Shown one piece after another: positions 45,781 through 58,200 of a stretch of DNA of 64,000 bases (positions are counted from its first letter, which is position 1; every line of letters begins with the position of its first letter). Source of the DNA: Agelas oroides. Lineage: Eukaryota; Porifera; Demospongiae; Agelasida; Agelasidae. The position numbers were made by a program, and so were the translations under genes. A model generated the notes under the pieces. That model was not told where the DNA came from and made no database searches. It worked only from the letters and a program-made list of their open reading frames with translations. The stretch lies in NCBI GenBank assembly GCA_949130485.1, contig OX422196.1:2710889-2774888 (forward strand), given 5' to 3'.

Positions 45781-48499
45781 GCCAAGGTAGAGTGTAGTAC
45801 AGTCAAGTATAGAGTCAAGTAGAGCCATGGCAGAATGTAGTAGAGTCAAGTAGAGTCAAGTAGAGCCATGGTAGAATGTAGTAGAGGCATACAGAGTCAA
45901 GTAGAGCTATGGTAGAATGCAGTAGAGTCACGTGGAGCCATCGTAGAATGTAGTAGAGCCATGGTAGAGTGTAGTAGAGTCAAGTAGAGCCAATTTGAGC
46001 CATGGTAGAGTGTAGTAGAGTGAAGTAGAGCCATGGTAGAATGTAGTGGACTCAAGTAGTGCCAAGTAGAGCCAGGGTAGAGTGTAGTAGAGTCAAGTAG
46101 AGTCAAGTAGAGCCATCGTAGAGTGTAGTAGAGCAAAGTAGAGCCATGGTAGAATCTAGTAGAGTCATGTAGTGTCAAGTAGAGCCATGGTACAATGGAG
46201 TAGAGTCATGGTAGAGTGTAGTAGAGTCAAGTAGAGCCACGGTAGAGTGTGGTAGAGACACGTAGAGCCAAGTAGAGTCATGGTAGAGTGTAGTAGAGTC
46301 AAGTAGAGCCAAGTATAGAGCCATGGTAGAATGTAGAAGAGTCATGTAGTGTCAAGTAGAGACATGGTACTATGGAGTAGAGCCATGGTAGAGTGTAGTA
46401 GAGTCAGGTAGAGCCATGTAGAGCCATGGGAGTATGTAGTAGAGTCATGTAGAGCCAAGTAGAGCCATGGTAGAATGTAGTAGAGCCAGGTAGAGCCATG
46501 GTAGAATGCAGTAGAGTCAAGTAGAGTCACGTGGAGTCACGTTAGAATGTAGTAGAGCCAAGGTAGAGTGTAGTAGAGTCAAGTAGAGTCAAGTAGAGCC
46601 ATGGCAGAATGTAGTAGAGTCAAGTAGAGTCAAGTAGAGCCATGGTAGAATGTAGTAGAGGCATACAGAGTCAAGTAGAGCTATGGTAGAATGCAGTAGA
46701 GTCACGTAGAGTCACGTGGAGCCATCGTAGAATGTAGTAGAGCCATGGTGGAGTGTAGTAGAGTCAAGTAGAGCCAATTTGAGCCATGGTAGAGTGTAGT
46801 AGAGTAAAGTAGAGCCATGGTAGAATGTAGTGGACTCAAGTAGAGCCAAGTAGAGCCAGGGTAGAGTGTAGTAGAGTCAAGTAGAGCCAAGTAGAGCCAA
46901 GGTAGAATGTAGTGGACTCAAGTAGAGCCAGGGTAGAGTGTAGTAGAGTCAAGTAGAGTCCAGTACAGCCATGGTAGAATGTAGTAGAGACATACAGAGT
47001 CAAGTAGAGCTATGGTAGAATGCAGTAGAGTCACGTAGAGTCACGTGGAGCCATGGTAGAATGTAGTAGAGCCATAGTAGAGTGTAGTACAGTCAAGTAG
47101 AGCCAATTTGAGCCATGGTAGAGTGTAGTAGAGTGAAGTAGAGCCATGGTAGAATGTAGTATAGTCATATAGTGTGAAGTAGAGCCATGATATACAATGG
47201 AGTAGAGTCATGGTAGAGTGTAGTAGAGTCAAGTAGAGCCAAGTAGAGCCACGGTAGAGTGTGGTAGAGACACGTAGAGCCAAGTAGAGTCATGGTAGAG
47301 TGTAGTAGAGTCAAGTAGAGCCAAGTATATAGAGCCATGGTAGAATGTAGTAGAGTCATGTAGTGTCAAGTAGAGACATGGTACTATGGAGTAGAGCCAT
47401 GGTAGAGTGTAGTAGAGTCAGGTAGAGCCACGGTAGTATGTAGTAGAGTCATGTAGAGCCAAGTAGAGCCATGGTAGAATGTAGTAGAGCCAGGTAGAGC
47501 CATGGTAGAATGAACTAGAGTCAAGTACAGTCACGTGGAGCCACGTTAGAATGTAGTAGAGCCATGGCAGAATGTAGTAGAGTCAAGTAGAGTCAAGTAG
47601 ATCCATGGTAGAATGTAGTAGAGACATACAGAGTCAAGTAGAGCTATGGTAGAATGCAGTAGAGTCACGTAGAGTCACGTGGAGCCATGGTAGAATGTAG
47701 TAGAGCCATAGTAGAGTGTAGTACAGTCAAGTAGAGCCAATTTGAGCCATGGTAGAGTGTAGTAGAGTGAAGTAGAGCCATGGTAGAATGTAGTATAGTG
47801 ATATAGTGTGAAGTAGAGCCATGATGTACAATGGAGTAGAGCCATGGTAGAGTGTAGTAAAGTGAAGTAGAGCCAAGTAGAGCCAAGGTAGAATGTAGTG
47901 GAATCAAGTAGAGCCAGGGTAGAGTGTAGTAGAGTCAAGTAGAGTCAAGTAGAGCCATGGTAGAATGTAGTAGAGTCATGTAGAGTCAAGTAGAGCCATG
48001 GTAGAATGTAGTAGAGTCATGTAGAGTCAAGTAGAGCCATGGTAGAATATAGTAGAGCAAGGTAGAGCCATGGTAGAGTGTAGGAGAGTCAAGTAGAGTC
48101 ACGTGGATCCATGGTAGGATGGAGTAGAGCAAAGGTAGAGTGTAGTAGAGACAAGTAGAGCCAGGTCTAGCAATGATATAGTGTAGTAGAGTCAAGTAGA
48201 GCCAAGTAGAGCCATCGTAGAGTGTAGTAGAGCAAAGTAGAGTCATGGTAGAATGTAGTAGAGTCATGTAGTATCAAGTAGAGCCATGGTACAATGGAGT
48301 AGAGCCATGGTAGAGTGTAGTAGAGTCAAGTAGAGCCAAGTAGAGCCACGGTAGAGTGTGGTAGAGACACGTAGAGCCAAGTAGAGTCATGGTAGAATGT
48401 AGTAGAGCCACGGTAGAGTGTGGTAGAGACACGTAGAGCCAAGTAGAGTCATGGTAGAATATAGTAGAGCCAGGTAGAGCCATGGTAGAATGCAGTAGA

Positions 48500-51400
48500 G
48501 TCAAGTAGAGTCACGTGGAGCCATGGTAGAATGTAGTAGAGCCAAGGATGGAGTAAAGCAAAGGTAGAGTGTAGTAGAGACAAGTAGAGCCAGGTCTAGC
48601 AATGATATAGTGTAGTAGAGTCAAGTAGAGCCAAGTAGAGCCATCGTAGAGTCAAGTAGAGCCAAGTAGAGCCGTGGTAGAATGTAGTAGAGTCATGTAG
48701 TGTCAAGTAGAGACATGGTACTATGGAGTAGAGCCATGGTAGAGTGTAGTAGAGTCAGGTAGAGCCACGTAGAGCCACGGTAGTATGTAGTAGAGTGATG
48801 TAGAGCCAAGTAGAGCCATGGTAGAATGTAGTAGAGCCAGGTAGAGCCATGGTAGAATGCAGTAGAGTCGAGTAGAGTCGAGTAGAGTCACGTGGAGCCA
48901 TGGTAGAATGTAGTAGAGCCAAGGTAGAGTGTAGTACAGTCAAGTAGAGTCAAGTAGAGCCACGGTAGAATGTATTAGAGGTATACAGAGTCAAGTAGAG
49001 CTATCGTAGAATGTAGTAGAGTCACGTGGAGGCATGGCAGAATGTAGTAGAGACATGGTAGAGTGGTGTACAGTCAGGTAGAGACAAGTAGAGCCATGGT
49101 AGAGTGTAGTAGAGTCAAATAGAGCCAAGTAGAGCCATGGTAGAGTGTAGTAGAGCCAAGTAGAGCAATGGTAGAGTGTAGGAGAGTCAAGTAGAGTCAA
49201 GAAGAGCATTGCTAGCATTTAGTAGAATCATATAGTGCCAAGTAGAGCCATGGTAGAAGGTAGTAGAGCAAGGTAGAGCCATGGTAGAGCCATGGTAGTA
49301 TGTAGTAGAGTCAAGTAGAGTCACGTGGAGCCATATTAGAATGTAGTAGAGCAAAGGTAGAGTGTAGTACAGTCAAGTAGAGTCAAGTAGAGCCATGGCA
49401 AAATGTAGTAGAGTCAAGAAGAAGCAAGTAGAGCCATGGTAGAATGTTGTGGAGGCATACAGAGTCAAGTAGATCTATGGTAGAATGCAGTAGAGAGTCA
49501 CGTAGAGTCATGTGGAGCCATAGTAGAATGTAGTAGAGACATGGTAGAGTGTAGTAGAATCAAGTAGAGCCAAGTAGAGCCATGGTAGAGTGTAGTAGAG
49601 TCACGTAGAACCAAGTAGAGCCAAGGTAGGGTGTAGTGGACTCAAGTAGAGTCAAGTAGAGCCATGGTAGAGTGTAGTACAGTCAAGTAGAGTCAAGTAG
49701 AGCCATGGTAGAATGTAGTAGAGTCATGTAGTGTGAACTAGAGCCATGATATACAATGAGTAGAACCATGGTAGAGTGAAGTAGAGTCAAATAGAGCCAA
49801 GTAGAGCCAAGGTAGAGTGTAGTGGACTCAAGTAGATCCAAGTGGAGCCATGGTAGAGTGTAGTAGATACAAGTAGAGTCAAGTAGAGCCATGGTAGAGT
49901 GTAGTAGACTCAAGTAGAGTCAAGTAGAGCCATGGTAGAATGTAGTACAGCAAGGTAGAGCCATGGTAGACTGTAGGAGAGTCAAGTAGTGTCACGTGGA
50001 TCCATGGTAGGATGTAGTAGAGCCATGGTAGAGTGTAGTAGAGTCAAGTAGAGTCAAGGTAGAATGTAGTAGAGTCATGTAGTGTGAAGTAGAGCCATGA
50101 TATACAATGGAGTAGAGCCAAGTTAGAGTGTAGTACAGGCAAGTAGAGCCAAGTAGAGCCAAGGTAGAGTGTAGTGGACTCACGTAAAGCCAAGTAGAGC
50201 CATGGTAGAGTGTAGTAGAGTCAAGTAGAGCCATGGTAGAATGTACTAGAGCCAGATAGAGCCATGGTAGAGTGCAGAAGAGTCAAGTAGAGTCACGTGG
50301 ATCCATGGTAGGATGTAGTAGCACCAAGATAGAGTGTAGTAGAGACAAGTAGAGCCAGGTCTAGCAATGATATAGTGTAGTAGAGTCAAGTAGAGCCAAG
50401 TAGAGCCATCGTAGAGTGTAGTAGAGTCAAGTAGAGCCATGGTAGAATGTAGTAGAGTCATGTAGTGTCAAGTAGGGCCTTGGTACAATGGAGTAGAGCC
50501 ATAGCAGAGTTTAGTAGAGTCAAATTGAGCCACGGTAGCACGTAGTAGAGTCATGTAGAGCCAAGTAGAGCCATGGTAGAGAGTAGTAGAGTCAAGTAGA
50601 GCCAAGTAGAGCCAAGGTAGAGTGTAGTGCACACAAGTAGAGCCAAGTACAGCCATGGTAGAGTGTAGTAGAGTCTAGTACAGTCAAGTATAGCCATGGT
50701 AGAATGTAGTAGAGTCATGTAGGGTCAAGTAGAGCCATGGTAGAATGTAGTAGACTCATGTAGTGTCAAGTAGAGCCATGGTACAATGGAGTAGAGCCAT
50801 GGTAGAGTGTAGTAGAGTCAAGTAGAGCCACGGTAGCATGTAGTATAGAGTCATGTAGAGCCAAGTAGAGTCATGGTAGAATGTAGTAGAGTCATGTAGA
50901 GTCAAGTAGAGCCATGGTAGAATGTAGTAGAGTCATCTAGTGTCAAGTAGAGCCATGGTACAATGGAGTAGAGCCATCGTAGAGTGTAGTAGAGTCAAGT
51001 AGAGCCATGGTAGAATGTAGTAGAATCATGTAGTATCAAGTAGAGCCATGGTACAATGGAGTGGAGCCATCGTAGAGTGTAGTAGAGTCAAGTAGAGCCG
51101 CGATAGAATGTAGTAGAGGCATACAGAGTCAAGTAGAGCTATGGTAGAATGTAGTAGAGTCACATAGAGTCACGTGGAGCCATGGTAGAATGTAGTAGAG
51201 ACATGGTAGAGTGTAGTACAGTCAAGTAGAGTCAAGTAGAGCCATGGCAGAATGTAGTAGAGTCAAGTAGAGTCATGGTAGAATGTAGTAGAGGCATACA
51301 GAGTCAAGTAGAACTATGGTAGAATGCAGTAGAGTCACGTAGAGTCCCGTGGAGCCATGGTAGAATGTATTAGAGACATGGTAGAGTGTAGAAGAGTCAA

Positions 51401-52200
51401 GTAGAGCCAAGTACAGCCATGGTAGAGTGTAGTACAGTCACGTAGAGCCAAGTACAGCCAAGGTAGGGTTTAGTGGACTCAAGTAGAGTCAATTAGACCC
51501 ATGGTAGAATGTAGTAGAGTCATGTAGAGTCAAGTAGAGCCATGGTAGAATGTAGTAGAACCAGATAGAGCCATGGTAGTGTGTAGTAGAGTCAAGTATA
51601 GAGTCACGTGCATCCATGGTAGAATGTAGTAGAGCCAAGGTAGAGTGTCGTAGAGACAAGTAGAGCCAGGTCTAGCAATGATAGAGCCAAGTAGAGCCTT
51701 AGTAGAGTGTAGTAGAGTCAAATAGAACCATGGTAGAATGTAGTAGAGTCATGTAGTGTCAAGTAGACCCATGGTACAATGGAGTAGAGCCAAGGTAGAG
51801 TGCAGTACAGTCAAGTAGAGCCATGACAGAATGTAGTAGAGTCAAGTAGAATCAAATAGAGCCATGGTAGAGTGTAGTAGATTCAAGTAGAGCCAAGTAT
51901 TGCTAAGGTAGAGTGTAGTACAGTCAAGTAGAGTCAAGTAGAGCCATGACTGAATGTAGTAGAGTCAACTAGAGTCAAGTAGAGCCATGGTAGAATGTAG
52001 TAGAGGCATACAGAGTCAAGTAGAGCTATGGTAGAATGCAGTAGAGTCACGTAGAGTCACATGGAGCCATGGTAGAATGTAGTACAGACATGGTAGAGTG
52101 TAGTAGAGTCAAGTAGAGCCAAGTAGAGCCATGGTAGAATGTAGTAGAGTCACGTAGAACCAAGTAGAGCCATGGTAGGGTGTAGTGCACTCAAGTAGAG
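48500..52200 (+). repeat. Most heterogeneous stretch of the satellite
   Basis: Units here carry many private variants (for example AAGAGCATTGCTAGCATTTAG near 49201, AGTAGGGCCTTGG near 50473, GTGCATCCATGG near 51610) and I could not pair them with other parts at a constant offset. It may be an older, less homogenised part of the array. Confidence 0.5.
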
Positions 52201-55200
52201 CCAAGTAGAGCCATGGTAGAGTGTAGTAGAGTCAAGTAGAGTCAAGGTAGAATGTAGTAGAGTCATGTAGTGTGAAGTAGAGCCATGATATACAATGGAG
52301 TAGAGCCAAGGTAGAGTGTAGTAGAGTCAAGTAGAGCCAAGTAGAGCCAAGGTAGAGTGTAGTGGGCTCACGTAAAACCAAGTAGAGCCAAGGTAGGGTG
52401 TAGTGGACTCAAGTAGAGTCAAGTAGAGCCATGGTAGAATGTAGTAGAGCAAGGTAGAGCCATGGTAGAGTGTAGGAGAGTCAAGTAGAGTCACATGGAT
52501 CCATGGTAGGATGTAGTAGAGCCAAGGAAGAGTGTAGTACCGACAAGTAGAGCCAGATCTAGCAATGATATAGTGTAGTAGAGTCAAGTAGAGCCAAGTA
52601 GAGCCATCGTAGAGTGTAGTAGAGTCATGTAGAGCCATGGTAGAATGTAGTAGAGTCATGTAGTGTCAAGTAGGACCTTGGTACAATGGAGTAGAACCAT
52701 GGTAGAGTGTAGTAGAGTCAAGTAGAGCCACGGTAGCATGTAGTAGAGTCATGTAGAGCCAAGTAGAGCAATGGTAGAGAGTAGCAGAGTCAAGTACAGC
52801 CAAGTAGAGCCAAGGTAGAGTGTAGTGAACTCAAGTAGAGCCAAGTACAACCATGGTAGAGTGTAGTAGAGTCAAGTAGAGTCAAGTAGAGCCATGGTAG
52901 AATGTAGTAGAGTCGTGTAGAGTCAAGTAGAGCCATGGTAGAATGTAGTAGAGTCATCTAGTGTGAAGTAGAGCCATGGTACAATTAAGTAGAGCCATCG
53001 TAGAGTGTAGTAGAGTCAAGCAGAGCCATGGTAGAGTGTAGTAGAGTCAAGTAGAGCCATGGTAGATTGTAGTAGAGTCATGTAGTGTGAAGTAGAGCCA
53101 TGATATACAATGGAGTAGAGCCATGGTAGAGTGTAGTAGAGTCAAGTAGAGCCAAGTAGAGCCAAGGTAGAGTGTAGTGGACTCAAGTAGAGCCAAGTAG
53201 AGCCATGGTAGAGTGTAGTAGAGTCAAGTAGAGACAAGTAGAGCCATGGTAGGATGTAGTAGAGTCATGTAGAGTCAAGTAGAGCCATGCTAGAATGTAG
53301 TAGAGCAAGGTAGAGCCATGGTAGAGTGTAGGATAGTGAAGTAGAGTCACGTGGATCCATGGTAGGATGTAGTAGAGCCAAGTTAGAGTGTAGTAGAGAC
53401 AAGTAGAGCCAGGTCTAGCAATGATATAGTGTAGTAGAGTCAAGTAAAGCCAAGTAGAGCCATCGTAGAGTGTAGTAGAGTCAAGTAGAGCCAAGTAGAG
53501 CCACAGTAGAGTGTGGTAGAGTCACGTAGAGCCAAGTAGAGTCATGGTAGAGTGTAGTAGAGTCAAGTAGAGTCACGTAGAGCCATGGTAGAATGTAGTA
53601 GAGTCATGTAGTGTGAAGTAGAGCCATGATATACAATGGAGTAGAGCCATGATAGAGTGTAGTAGAGTCAGGTAGAGCCACGTAGACCCACGGTAGCATG
53701 TAGTAGAGTCATGTAGAGCCAAGTAGAGCCATGGTAGAATGTAGTAGAGCCAGGTAGAGCCATGGTAGAATGCAGTAGAGTCACGTGGAGACATGGTAGA
53801 ATCTAGTAGAGCCAACGTAGAGTGTAGTATAGTGAAGTAGAGTCAAGTAGAGCCATGGTAGAATGTAGTAGAGGTATACAGAGTCAAGTAGAGCTATCGT
53901 AGAATGTAGTAGAGTGAAGTAGAGTCAAGTGGAGCCATGGTAGAATGTAGTAGAGACAGGGTAGAGTGTAGTACAGTCAAGTAGAGACAAGTAGAGCCAT
54001 GGTAGTGTGTAGTAAAGTCAAGTAGAGCCAAGTAGAGCTATGGTAGAGTGTAGTAGAGCCAAGTAGAGCAACGGTAGAGTGTAGGAGAGTAAAGTAGAGT
54101 CAAGAAGAGCCACGGTAGCATCTAGTAGAATCATGTAGAGTCAAGTAGAGCCATGGCAGAATGTAGTAGAGTCAAGTAGAGTCAAGTAGAGACATGGTAG
54201 AATGTAGTAGAGGCATACAGAGTCACGTAGAGCTATGGTAGAATGCAGTAGAGTCACGTAGAGTCACGTGGAGCCATGGTAGAATGTAGAAGAACCATGG
54301 TAGAGTGTAGTAGAGTCAAGTACAGCCAATTTTAGCCATGGTAGAGTGTAGTAGAGTCAAGTAGAGCCAATTTGAGCCATGGTAGAGTGTAGTAGAGTGA
54401 AGTAGAGCCATGGTAGAATGTAGTATAGTCATATAGTGTGAAGTAGAGCCATGATATACAATGGAGTAGAGCCATGGTAGAGTGTAGTAAAGTGAAGTAG
54501 AGCCAAGTAGAGCCAAGGTAGAATGTAGTGGACTCAAGTAGAGCCAAGAAGAGCCAGGGTAGAGTGTAGTAGAGTCAAGTAGAGTCAAGTAGAGCCATGG
54601 TAGAATGTAGTAGAGTCATGTAGAGTCAAGTAGAGCCATGGTAGAGTGTAGTAGAGTCACATAGAACCAAGTAGAGCCAAGGTAGGGTGTAGTGGACTCA
54701 AGTAGAGCCAAGTAGAGCCATGGTAGAGTGTAGTAGAGTCAAGTAGAGTCAAGGTAGAATGTAGTAGAGTCATGTAGTGTGAAGTAGAGCCATGATATAC
54801 AATGGAGTAGAGCCAAGGTAGAGTGTAGTAGAGTCAAGTAGAGCCAAGTAGAGCCAAGGTAGAGTGTAGTGGACTCACGTAAAACCAAGTAGAGCCATGG
54901 TAGAGTGTAGTAGAGTCAAGTAGAGTCAAGTAGAGCCATGGTAGAATGTAGTAGAGCAAGGTAAAGCCATGGTAGAGTGTAGGAGAGTCAAGTAGAGTCA
55001 CGTGGATCCATGGTAGGATGTAGTAGAGCCATAGAAGAGTTTAGTACAGACAAGTAGAGCCAGGTCTAGCAATGATATAGTGTAGTAGAGTCAAGTAGAG
55101 CCAAGTACAGCCAAGTAGAGCCATCGTAGAGTGTAGTAGAGTCAAGTAGAGCCACGGTAGCATGTAGTAGAGTCATGTAGAGCCAAGTAGAGCCACAGTA

Positions 55201-58200
55201 GAGTGTGGTAGAGTCACGTAGAGCCAAGTAGAGTCATGGTAGAGTATAGTAGAGTCAAGTAGAGTAACGTAGAGCCATGGTAGAATGTAGTAGAGTCAAG
55301 TAGAATCAAGTAGAGCCATGGTAGAGTGTAGTAGATTCAAGTAGAGCCAAGTAGAGCCAAGGTAGAGTGTAGTACAGTCAAGTAGAGTCAAGTAGAGCCA
55401 TGGCTGAATGTAGTAGAGTCAAGTAGAGTCAAGTAGAGCCATGGTGGAATGTAGTAGAGGCATACAGAGTCAAGTAGAGCTATGGTAGAATGCAGTAGAG
55501 TCACGTAGAGTCACATGGAGCCATAGTGGAATGTTGTAGAGACATGGTAGAGTGTAGTAGAGTCAAGTAGAGCCAAGTAGAGCCATGGTAGAGTGTAGTA
55601 GAGTCACGTAGAACCAAGTAGAGCCAAGGTAGGGTGTAGTGCACTCAAGTAGAGCCAAGTAGAGCCATGGTAGAGTGTAGTCGAGTCAAGTAGAGTCAAG
55701 GTAGAATGTAGTAGAGTCATGTAGTGTGAAGTAGAGCCATGATATACAATGGAGTAGAGCCAAGGTAGAGTGTAGTAGAGTCAAGTAGAGCCAAGTAGAG
55801 CCAAGGTAGAGTGTAGTGGACTCACGTAAAACCAAGTAGAGCCATGGTAGAGTGTAGTAGAGTCAAGTAGAGTCAAGTAGAGCCATGGTAGAATGTAGTA
55901 GAGCAAGGTAGAGCCATGGTAGAGTGTAGGAGAGTCAAGTAGAGTCATGTGGATCCATGGTAGGATGTAGTAGAGCCATAGAAGAGTTTAGTACAGACAA
56001 GTAGAGCCAGGTCTAACAATGATATAGTGTAGTAGAGTCAAGTAGAGCCAAGTAGAGCCATCGTAGACTGTAGTAGAGTCAAGTAGTGCCACGGTAGCAT
56101 GTAGTAGAGTCATGTAGAGCCAAGTAGAGCCACAGTAGAGTGTGGTAGAGTCACGTAGAGCCAAGTAGAGTCATGGTAGAGTATAGTAGAGTCAAGTAGA
56201 GTCACGTAGAGCCATGGTAGAATGTAGTAGAGTCAAGTAGAATCAAGTAGAGCCAAGTAGAGCCATGGTAGAATGTAGTAGAGTCTTGTAGAGTCAAGTA
56301 GATCCATGGTAGAATGTAGTAGAGTCATCTAGTGTCAAGTAGAGCCATGGTACAATGGAGTAGAGCCATCGTAGAGTGTAGTAGAGTCAAGTAGAGCCAT
56401 GGTAGAGCGTAGTAGAGTCAAGTAGAGCCATGGTAGATTGTAGTAGAGTCATGTAGTGTGAAGTAGACCCATGATATATAATGGAGTAGAGCCATGGTTG
56501 AGTGTAGTAGAGTCAAGTAGAGCCAAGTAGAGCCAAGGTAGAGTGTAGTGGACTCAAGTAGAGCCAAGTAGAGCCATGGTAGAGTGTAGTAGAGTCAAGT
56601 AGAGACAAGTAGAGCCATGGTAGGATGTATAGTAGAGTCATGTAGAGTCAAGTAGAGCCATGCTAGAATGAAGTAGAGCAAGGTAGAGCCATGGTAGAGT
56701 GTAGGAGAGTCAAGTAGAGTCACGTGAATCCATGGTAGGATCTGTAGTAGAGCCAAGGTAGAGTGTAGTAGAGACAAGTAGAGCCAGGTCCAGCAATGAT
56801 ATAGTGTAGTAGAGTCAAGTAGAGCAAAGTAGAGCCATCGTAGAGTGTAGTAGAGTCAAGTAGAACCATGGTAGAATGTAGTAGAGTCATGTAGTGTCAA
56901 GTAGACCCATGGTACAATGGAGTAGAGCCAAGGTAGAGTGCAGTACAGTCAAGTAGAGTCAAGTAGAGCCATGACAGAATGTAGTAGAGTCAAGTAGAAT
57001 CAAGTAGAGCCATGGTAGAGTGTAGTAGATTCAAGTAGAGCCAAGTATTGCTAAGGTAGAGTGTAGTACAGTCAAGTAGAGTCAAGTAGAGCCATGGCTG
57101 AATGTAGTACAGTCAAGTAGAGTCAAGTAGAGCGATGGTAGAATGTAGTAGAGGCATACAGAGTAAAGTAGAGCTATGGTAGAATGCAGTAGAGTCACGT
57201 AGAGTCACATGGAGCCATGGTAGAATGTAGTAGAGACATGGTAGAGTGTAGTAGAGTCAACTACAGCCAAGTAGAGCCATGGTAGAGTGTAGTAGAGTCA
57301 CGTATAACCATGTAGAGCCAAGGTAGGGTGTAGTGGACTCAAGTAGAGCCAAGTAGAGCCATGGTAGAGTATAGTAGAGTCAAGTAGAGTCAAGGTAGAA
57401 TGTAGTAGAGTCATGTAGTGTGAAGTAGAGCCATGATATACAATGGAGTAGAGCCAAGGTAGAGTGTAGTAGAGTCAAGTAGTGCCAAGTAGAGCCAAGG
57501 TAGAGTGTAGTGGGCTCACGTAAAACCAAGTAGAGCCAAGGTAGGGTGTAGTGGACTCAAGTAGAGTCAAGTAGAGCCATGGTAGAATGTAGTAGAGCAA
57601 GGTAGAGCCATGGTAGAGTGTAGGAGAGTCAAGTAGAGTCACGTGGATCCATGGTAGGATGTAGTAGAGCCAAGGAAGAGTGTAGTACCGACAAGTAGAG
57701 CCAGGTCTAACAATGATATAGTGTAGTAGAGTCAAGTAGAGCCAAGTAGAGCCATCGTAGAGTGTAGTAGAGTCAAGTAGAGCCATGGTAGAATGTAGTA
57801 GAGTCATGTAGTGTCAAGTAGGACCTTGGTACAATGGAGTAGAGCCATGGTAGAGTGTAGTAGAGTCAAGTGGAGCCACGGTAGCATGTAGTAGAGTCAT
57901 GTAGAGCCAAGTAGAGCCATGGTAGAGTGTAGTAGAGTCAAGTAGAGCCACGGTAGCATGTAGTAGAGTCATGTAGAGCCAAGTAGAGCCATGGTAGAGA
58001 GTAGCAGAATCAAGTACAGCCAAGTAGAGCCAAGGTAGAGTGTAGTGAACTCAAGTAGAGCCAAGTACAACCATGGTAGAGTGTAGTAGAGTCAAGTAGA
58101 GTCAAGTAGAGCCATGGTAGAATGTAGTAGAGTCGTGTAGAGTCAAGTAGAGCCATGGTAGAATGTAGTAGAGTCATGTAGTGTCAAGTAGAGCCATGGT

